A stretch of DNA of 26,134 nucleotides from assembly GCA_021826655.1 (NCBI GenBank), contig JAKAZC010000003.1:1-26134 (forward strand), written 5' to 3'. This DNA is from Actinomycetes bacterium. GTDB taxonomy: Bacteria > Actinomycetota > Acidimicrobiia > Acidimicrobiales > RAAP-2. The notes below the pieces were generated by a model. That model saw only the letters and a list, made by a program, of their open reading frames with translations. It had not been told where the DNA came from and made no database searches. Below are positions 22,517 through 26,134 of this stretch, one piece after another (positions within the stretch are counted from its first letter, which is position 1; every line of letters starts with the position of its first letter). Position numbers and translations under genes: made by a program.

Positions 22517-22519
22517 AAC
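22514..22519 (+). promoter_or_regulatory. Possible -10-like box (TAGAAC) overlapping hydrolase stop
   Basis: TAGAAC includes the TAG stop of the hydrolase and is seven bases before ATG 22527. The last base departs from TAnnnT. Confidence 0.3.
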
Positions 22520-22526
22520 CGGGGGC

Positions 22527-23453
22527 ATGCACGTCCTGGTCTCCGGCTCCTCGGGACTCATCGGCACGGCCCTGCTCGACGCCCTCGCCGCCGATGGGCA
22601 CCGCACCACCCGCCTGGTCCGCGCACGGTCCGCCCCCGGTCCCGGTGGCGACCGAGCGACCGAGGTCAGTTGGGACCCGACCCGACACATGATCGACACC
22701 TCTGCGCTCGAGTCGGTCGGCCCGCTCGACGGGGTCGTCCACCTGGCCGGTGCCGGAGTCGGCGACCGGCGGTGGAGCCCGGCCCGCAAGCGAGACATCC
22801 GATCGAGCCGGACCGAGGGCACCGAGCTGCTGGCCACCACATTGGCCGCGCTTGCGTCCCCACCTCCGGCACTGGTCAGCTCGTCGGCCGTCGGGTACTA
22901 CGGGGACCGTGGGGAGGAGGTACTCACCGAGGAGTCCACTCCAGGCACCGGCTTCCTGGCCGGCGTGTGCGTGGCATGGGAGGCCGCGACCGCCCCTGCC
23001 GCTGCGGCCGGCATCCGCACCGTGGTGCTCCGGACCGGGATCGTGCTGAGCGCGCGCGGTGGGGCACTCGCCAAGCAGCTACCGCTCTTCCGTCTCGGCA
23101 TGGGGGGCCGGATCGGATCGGGCCGCCAGTACCGCAGCTGGATCAGCCTGGACGACCAGGTGGCCGCCATCATCCGCTGCCTGAACGACGACTCGTTGGT
23201 GGGCCCCGTCAATGCCACCGCACCCAACCCGGCCACCGACGCCGAGCTGGCCGGCACGCTGGGTGCCGTCCTCCACCGACCCTCGTTCCTGGCGGTACCG
23301 GCACCGGCGCTGAAGCTGGCCCTCGGGTCCGAGATGGCCTCCGACATGGTCCTGGCCAGCCAGCGCGTGTTGCCCGAGAAGCTGCAGGCCGCCGGATTCG
23401 AGTTCGCCCACACCGACCTGGCCGGAGCGCTGCGGACGGTGCTCGGGCGCTGA
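22527..23453 (+). CDS. TIGR01777-type NAD(P)-dependent epimerase (SDR39U1/YfcH-like)
   Basis: 308 residues. Extended short-chain dehydrogenase fold: nucleotide-binding VLVSGSSGLIGTALLDAL (3-20), GVVHLAGAGVGDRRWSPARK (about 68-88), and catalytic SSSAVGYYGDRG (about 118-129, Ser and Tyr). GMGGRIGSGRQYRSWISLDD is the family hallmark, as is the C-terminal domain VPAPALKLALGSEMASDMVLASQRVLPEKL. The physiological reaction of this family is unknown although it is widespread and close to the cell-division-associated SulA label used in older annotations. Ten bases separate it from the hydrolase. Confidence 0.92.
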   Translation: MHVLVSGSSGLIGTALLDALAADGHRTTRLVRARSAPGPGGDRATEVSWDPTRHMIDTSALESVGPLDGVVHLAGAGVGDRRWSPARKRDIRSSRTEGTELLATTLAALASPPPALVSSSAVGYYGDRGEEVLTEESTPGTGFLAGVCVAWEAATAPAAAAGIRTVVLRTGIVLSARGGALAKQLPLFRLGMGGRIGSGRQYRSWISLDDQVAAIIRCLNDDSLVGPVNATAPNPATDAELAGTLGAVLHRPSFLAVPAPALKLALGSEMASDMVLASQRVLPEKLQAAGFEFAHTDLAGALRTVLGR

Positions 23454-23459
23454 ACCGGG

Positions 23460-23465
23460 CAGACT
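23460..23465 (+). promoter_or_regulatory. Possible -10-like box (CAGACT) for purU
   Basis: CAGACT, six bases, then GTG 23472. The first base departs from TAnnnT. Confidence 0.3.
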
Positions 23466-23471
23466 GGACCG

Positions 23472-24323
23472 GTGCGCAGACTCGTCCTCACCGTCACCTG
23501 CCCGGACCGCGTCGGCATCGTGGCGGGCGTGACCGGTTTCATCGCCGACCACGGGGGATGGGTCCTCGAGGCGGCCCAGCACGGGGACCTCGGGACCGGT
23601 CGGTTCTTCCTGCGCATCGAGATCCTGGCGGAGTCGCTGCCCTTCGACCATGCCGTGTTCGGCGACCGGTTCACCCCGCTGGCCGACGAGCTGGAGCTGG
23701 ACTGGCGGCTCAGTGACACCGATGTCGCCAAGCGGGTGGTCGTACTAGCCAGCAAGGAAGACCACTGCCTGGCCGACCTGCTCTACCGCTGGCGGAGCGG
23801 CGACCTCCCCTGTGCCATCCCCCTCGTCGTCTCCAACCATCCCGACCTGGCCCCACTGGTCGAGGCATCCGGTATCCCGTTCGCCCACGTGCCGGTCACC
23901 GCGGACACCCGCGACACCGCGTTCGAGGAGATCTGCCGTCGCTTCGAGGAGGTCGGCGGCGACGTCATGGTGCTGGCCCGCTTCATGCAGCTCGTGCCAA
24001 CCCGCGTGTGCGACCGCTACCCGGGCCGGATCATCAACATCCACCACAGCTTCCTCCCCAGCTTCATCGGGGCCCGGCCCTACCACCAGGCCCATGCCCG
24101 GGGGGTGAAGCTCATCGGAGCCACCTGCCACTACGCCACCGCCGACCTCGACGCCGGGCCCATCATCGAGCAGGACACCGTCCGCATCTCCCACGCGGAG
24201 GGACCCGAACAGCTCGTCGCTCTGGGCCGGGACATCGAGCGGGTGGTGCTGGCCCGAGGTCTGCGGTGGCACCTCGAGGACCGGGTGCTCCTGAACGGCA
24301 ACCGCACGGTCGTCTTCCCCTGA
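23472..24323 (+). CDS. purU: Formyltetrahydrofolate deformylase
   Basis: 283 residues, normal length. PurU hydrolyses 10-formyltetrahydrofolate to formate and tetrahydrofolate, balancing one-carbon pools and supplying formate for purine synthesis. An N-terminal ACT domain (LVLTVTCPDRVGIVAGVTGF, 4-23, through about 85) gives regulation, by Met/Gly in E. coli. The C-terminal formyltransferase-like domain has the catalytic triad Asn189, His191 and Asp227 in INIHHSFLPSF and ATADLDAGPIIEQD. The N-terminal VVVLASKEDHCLADLLYRW (89-107) is the family block. GTG start, no Shine-Dalgarno, 18 bases after the epimerase gene. Confidence 0.95.
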   Translation: MRRLVLTVTCPDRVGIVAGVTGFIADHGGWVLEAAQHGDLGTGRFFLRIEILAESLPFDHAVFGDRFTPLADELELDWRLSDTDVAKRVVVLASKEDHCLADLLYRWRSGDLPCAIPLVVSNHPDLAPLVEASGIPFAHVPVTADTRDTAFEEICRRFEEVGGDVMVLARFMQLVPTRVCDRYPGRIINIHHSFLPSFIGARPYHQAHARGVKLIGATCHYATADLDAGPIIEQDTVRISHAEGPEQLVALGRDIERVVLARGLRWHLEDRVLLNGNRTVVFP

Positions 24324-24330
24324 CCACTCC

Positions 24331-24343
24331 GGCCGGGACGGCC
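24331..24343. terminator. Small hairpin between convergent purU and DMT genes
   Basis: GGCCG (24331-24335), three bases, then CGGCC (24339-24343). Only 23 bases separate the two stop codons. Weak. Confidence 0.25.
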
Positions 24344-24346
24344 CGA

Positions 24347-25315
24347 TCAACCGGCTGATTCCGAGTCGCTCCCGGCGGACGGACCGGTGGGTCCCGCGTC
24401 CGGCGGGTCCGGAAGCACCGGGTCGACCAGTCGGCGCTGGCGCTCCAACCTGTCGCCCGACCCCGACTCGTCCTTCGTCCCCGCGACCAGAGGCGACGTC
24501 GACAGGAGGAATACGCCGAACACCACCACGACGACGGCCGTCAGCTCGACCGGCAGTCGCCAACCCGCAGTCTGCAGCCGGTCGTGGAACAGATAGACGC
24601 CGATGACTACGCTGACCACCGGATCGACGATGGTCAGCGACGCCTGCGACGCCGTGACCGGACCGGCATGGAACGAGTTCTGGATGAGGAACAGTCCGAC
24701 GACCCCGGTCGCGACGAGCGCATACGGGTCCCAGTCGGTGAACACATGGCCCCAACCGTGCGAGATGAGCGTCGTGAACTGCTTGGTGAGGGCGGCCGAC
24801 AGGGCGAAGAGCACGGCACCCGACGCCCCGAACATCGCCGCCCGGAACCACCGGGGGCCGGCGAACCCGAGGGCGGCGAACGCCGCAGCAACTAGGCCGA
24901 CGACGACGAACACCACGATCCAGGTATGCCCGGTCGGGACCACGTCGCCTCCGCCGGGCGCCGACACGACGAGAAACGTTGCCAGGCCGCCGGCGGCGGC
25001 CGCTGAGCCGCCCCACTCCCGCCAGGTCAGTTGGTAGCGGAACCAGATGCCGAGGATCAGGACGAGGAACAGCAGTTCGGTGGTGACGATTGGCTGGACC
25101 GAGCTGAGCTGACCGACGCTCAGCGCAGCGGCCTGGAGCACGAACCCCACCGCGATCATGGCCAGCCCGGCGAACCACACGGCATTGGAGAGCGCGTGGC
25201 GGATGAGCCGGACGCTCATCACGGTGTCAGCCGGCGCGTTCTGCACGCCGATCCGCTGGAAGATGGCGCTCAGGGCGTTGGCCAGCGCGGCCAGCACGGC
25301 GAAGAGGTAAGCCAC
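24347..25315 (-). CDS. DMT-superfamily (EamA-like) membrane transporter
   Basis: 322 residues. About nine or ten hydrophobic helices cover residues 1-275 (for example AYLFAVLAALANALSAIF, FAGLAMIAVGFVLQAAALSV, VQPIVTTELLFLVLILGIWF, ELTAVVVVVFGVFLLSTSP), with an internal duplication typical of drug/metabolite transporters. The last 45 residues are a charged, Pro-rich cytoplasmic tail. The substrate is unknown. The start GTG at 25315 follows a TAGACA-like box six bases away; no Shine-Dalgarno. Divergent from the acyl-CoA dehydrogenase gene. NIPA-like metal permeases share this fold, so a metabolite role is only a default guess. Confidence 0.78.
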   Translation of the reverse strand: MAYLFAVLAALANALSAIFQRIGVQNAPADTVMSVRLIRHALSNAVWFAGLAMIAVGFVLQAAALSVGQLSSVQPIVTTELLFLVLILGIWFRYQLTWREWGGSAAAAGGLATFLVVSAPGGGDVVPTGHTWIVVFVVVGLVAAAFAALGFAGPRWFRAAMFGASGAVLFALSAALTKQFTTLISHGWGHVFTDWDPYALVATGVVGLFLIQNSFHAGPVTASQASLTIVDPVVSVVIGVYLFHDRLQTAGWRLPVELTAVVVVVFGVFLLSTSPLVAGTKDESGSGDRLERQRRLVDPVLPDPPDAGPTGPSAGSDSESAG

Positions 25316-25321
25316 GCCCAG

Positions 25322-25327
25322 TGTCTA
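25322..25327 (-). promoter_or_regulatory. Possible -10 box (TAGACA) for DMT gene
   Basis: TAGACA on the minus strand, six bases, then the GTG at 25315. The last base departs from TAnnnT. Confidence 0.35.
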
Positions 25328-25435
25328 CCCCAGCCGCCGCCCGCCGCCCCGGGATCGGGTGGATGCGGTGGGCGGGACGCGGGCGGGGCGTGAGCCCGGA
25401 CGCGGGCGGCGCGGGACGCCGTACCCGGCCCCGGA

Positions 25436-25441
25436 TACGCT
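25436..25441 (+). promoter_or_regulatory. -10 box (TACGCT) for acyl-CoA dehydrogenase
   Basis: TACGCT would give a leader of about 40 nt that carries AAGGGG eight bases before ATG 25487. This gene is therefore a leadered, Shine-Dalgarno type. Confidence 0.4.
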
Positions 25442-25486
25442 GGGCCCGCCCGAGGGTGCGGGCACGGACACGAAGGGGAACTGGTC

Positions 25487-26131
25487 ATGACCGCCACGCA
25501 GCATGCCGAGTCGAGCACCGCCGACGGCGGGATCACGCCCGAGCAGCTCGAGGTGGGCGCCCGTGCGTTCCTCGACGCCAACGCCGAGCGACGCCCCGAG
25601 GAGACGTTCGTGTGGGGTCAGGGATCCGAGAACGTGAGCCTGTTTCCGGAGCGGACGCCCGAGCAGCAGGAGGCCGACCTGGCCACCTCACGGGCGTGGG
25701 CCAACCAGGTGTTCGATGCCGGGTTCGGCTGGATCACCGGGCCGGTCGAGTACGGCGGGAGGGGGCTGTCGGCCGAGCACCAACGGACCTGGAACCGGGT
25801 GGCCGCCGACTACCAGACCCCCTCCCTGTCGATCTACGGCATCGGCCTCGGTATGGTCGCCCCCACCGTCCTGGCCCACGCCACCGACGGCGTGAAGGAC
25901 GCGTACCTCCGCCGGATGTGGCGGGGTGACATCGTGGCGTGCCAGCTGTTCAGCGAGCCGTCGTCGGGTTCCGACCTCGCCTCGCTCCAGACCCGGGCGG
26001 TCAAGGACGGCGACGAGTGGATCCTCAACGGCCAGAAGGTGTGGACCTCGGGCGCCCAGGTGTCCGACATCGGGGAGATCATCTGTCGCACCGATCCCGA
26101 CCTGCCCAAGCACCGCGGGCTCACCGGGTAG
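25487..26131 (+). CDS. Acyl-CoA dehydrogenase, N-terminal half, stopped at window edge
   Basis: 214 residues of an FAD-dependent acyl-CoA dehydrogenase (family length about 390-400). The N-terminal helical domain (about 18-145) is followed by the start of the middle beta domain: CQLFSEPSSGSDLASLQTRA (152-171, the flavin/substrate signature), DEWILNGQKVWTSGA (176-190) and RTDPDLPKHRGLT (201-213). Normally the protein continues here with a Phe-Ile-Val-Asp-Met-like strand and the C-terminal FAD helical bundle. Instead a TAG follows one codon later, three bases before the window ends. It is either a true nonsense mutation or an error at a contig end. Enzyme class is clear; the chain-length substrate is not. 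AAGGGG precedes the ATG. Confidence 0.85.
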   Translation: MTATQHAESSTADGGITPEQLEVGARAFLDANAERRPEETFVWGQGSENVSLFPERTPEQQEADLATSRAWANQVFDAGFGWITGPVEYGGRGLSAEHQRTWNRVAADYQTPSLSIYGIGLGMVAPTVLAHATDGVKDAYLRRMWRGDIVACQLFSEPSSGSDLASLQTRAVKDGDEWILNGQKVWTSGAQVSDIGEIICRTDPDLPKHRGLTG

Positions 26132-26134
26132 ATC

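Overview
The window is about 26 kb of very GC-rich DNA with strong G/C bias at third codon positions, GTG starts, TAnnnT-type -10 boxes and typically actinobacterial genes: GTP-dependent PEP carboxykinase, the fused KGD-type 2-oxoglutarate enzyme, and a CanA-like beta-carbonic anhydrase. I infer a chromosomal segment of an actinomycete, possibly a member of the Acidimicrobiia. No rRNA, tRNA, CRISPR array, plasmid or phage module was recognised.

Layout. 1-5.3 kb: 3' part of pckG (+), a major-facilitator protein (-), a stand-alone AsnC/Lrp ligand-binding domain (+), about 400 bp without a convincing gene, a CaiB/BaiF-type CoA transferase/racemase (-) and a beta-carbonic anhydrase (-). 5.4-7.5 kb: a complete IS66-family element of 2083 bp with 23-bp imperfect terminal inverted repeats and a perfect 8-bp target duplication. 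It carries a DDE transposase and a small passenger ORF. It landed exactly at the 5' end of the next gene, galK (+). 7.5-15.3 kb: galK, a PH-domain membrane protein (-), a short UvrD/Rep-like helicase (+), xthA and a FabZ-like dehydratase (-), a multidomain NYN ribonuclease with a Lys-Ala-Thr repeat and an S1-like domain (-), and an M20 peptidase (+). 15.3-21.1 kb: kgd (-) divergent from the queD-queC-queE operon for preQ0 synthesis (+). 21.1-26.1 kb: HU protein (-), an alpha/beta hydrolase, a TIGR01777-type epimerase and purU (+), a DMT-family permease (-) and the start of an acyl-CoA dehydrogenase (+) that stops abnormally at the window edge.

Three things stand out. First, the IS66 insertion left the galK promoter and Shine-Dalgarno on one side and the coding region on the other. 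The right inverted repeat supplies a new in-frame ATG directly after the passenger ORF stop codon, so galK now looks like the third cistron of the IS. Second, the 490-aa protein at 12283-13755 joins a Regnase-like NYN nuclease, a 111-residue lysine-rich tripeptide repeat and an S1-like domain. Third, many genes have a TAnnnT-like box 6-8 nt before an ATG or GTG and no Shine-Dalgarno, which suggests that leaderless transcription is common here.

Most genes are central metabolism (gluconeogenesis, TCA cycle, one-carbon metabolism, fatty-acid metabolism, queuosine precursor) and DNA/RNA maintenance (helicase, exonuclease III, HU, NYN-S1). Apart from the IS, the region looks like ordinary core chromosome.
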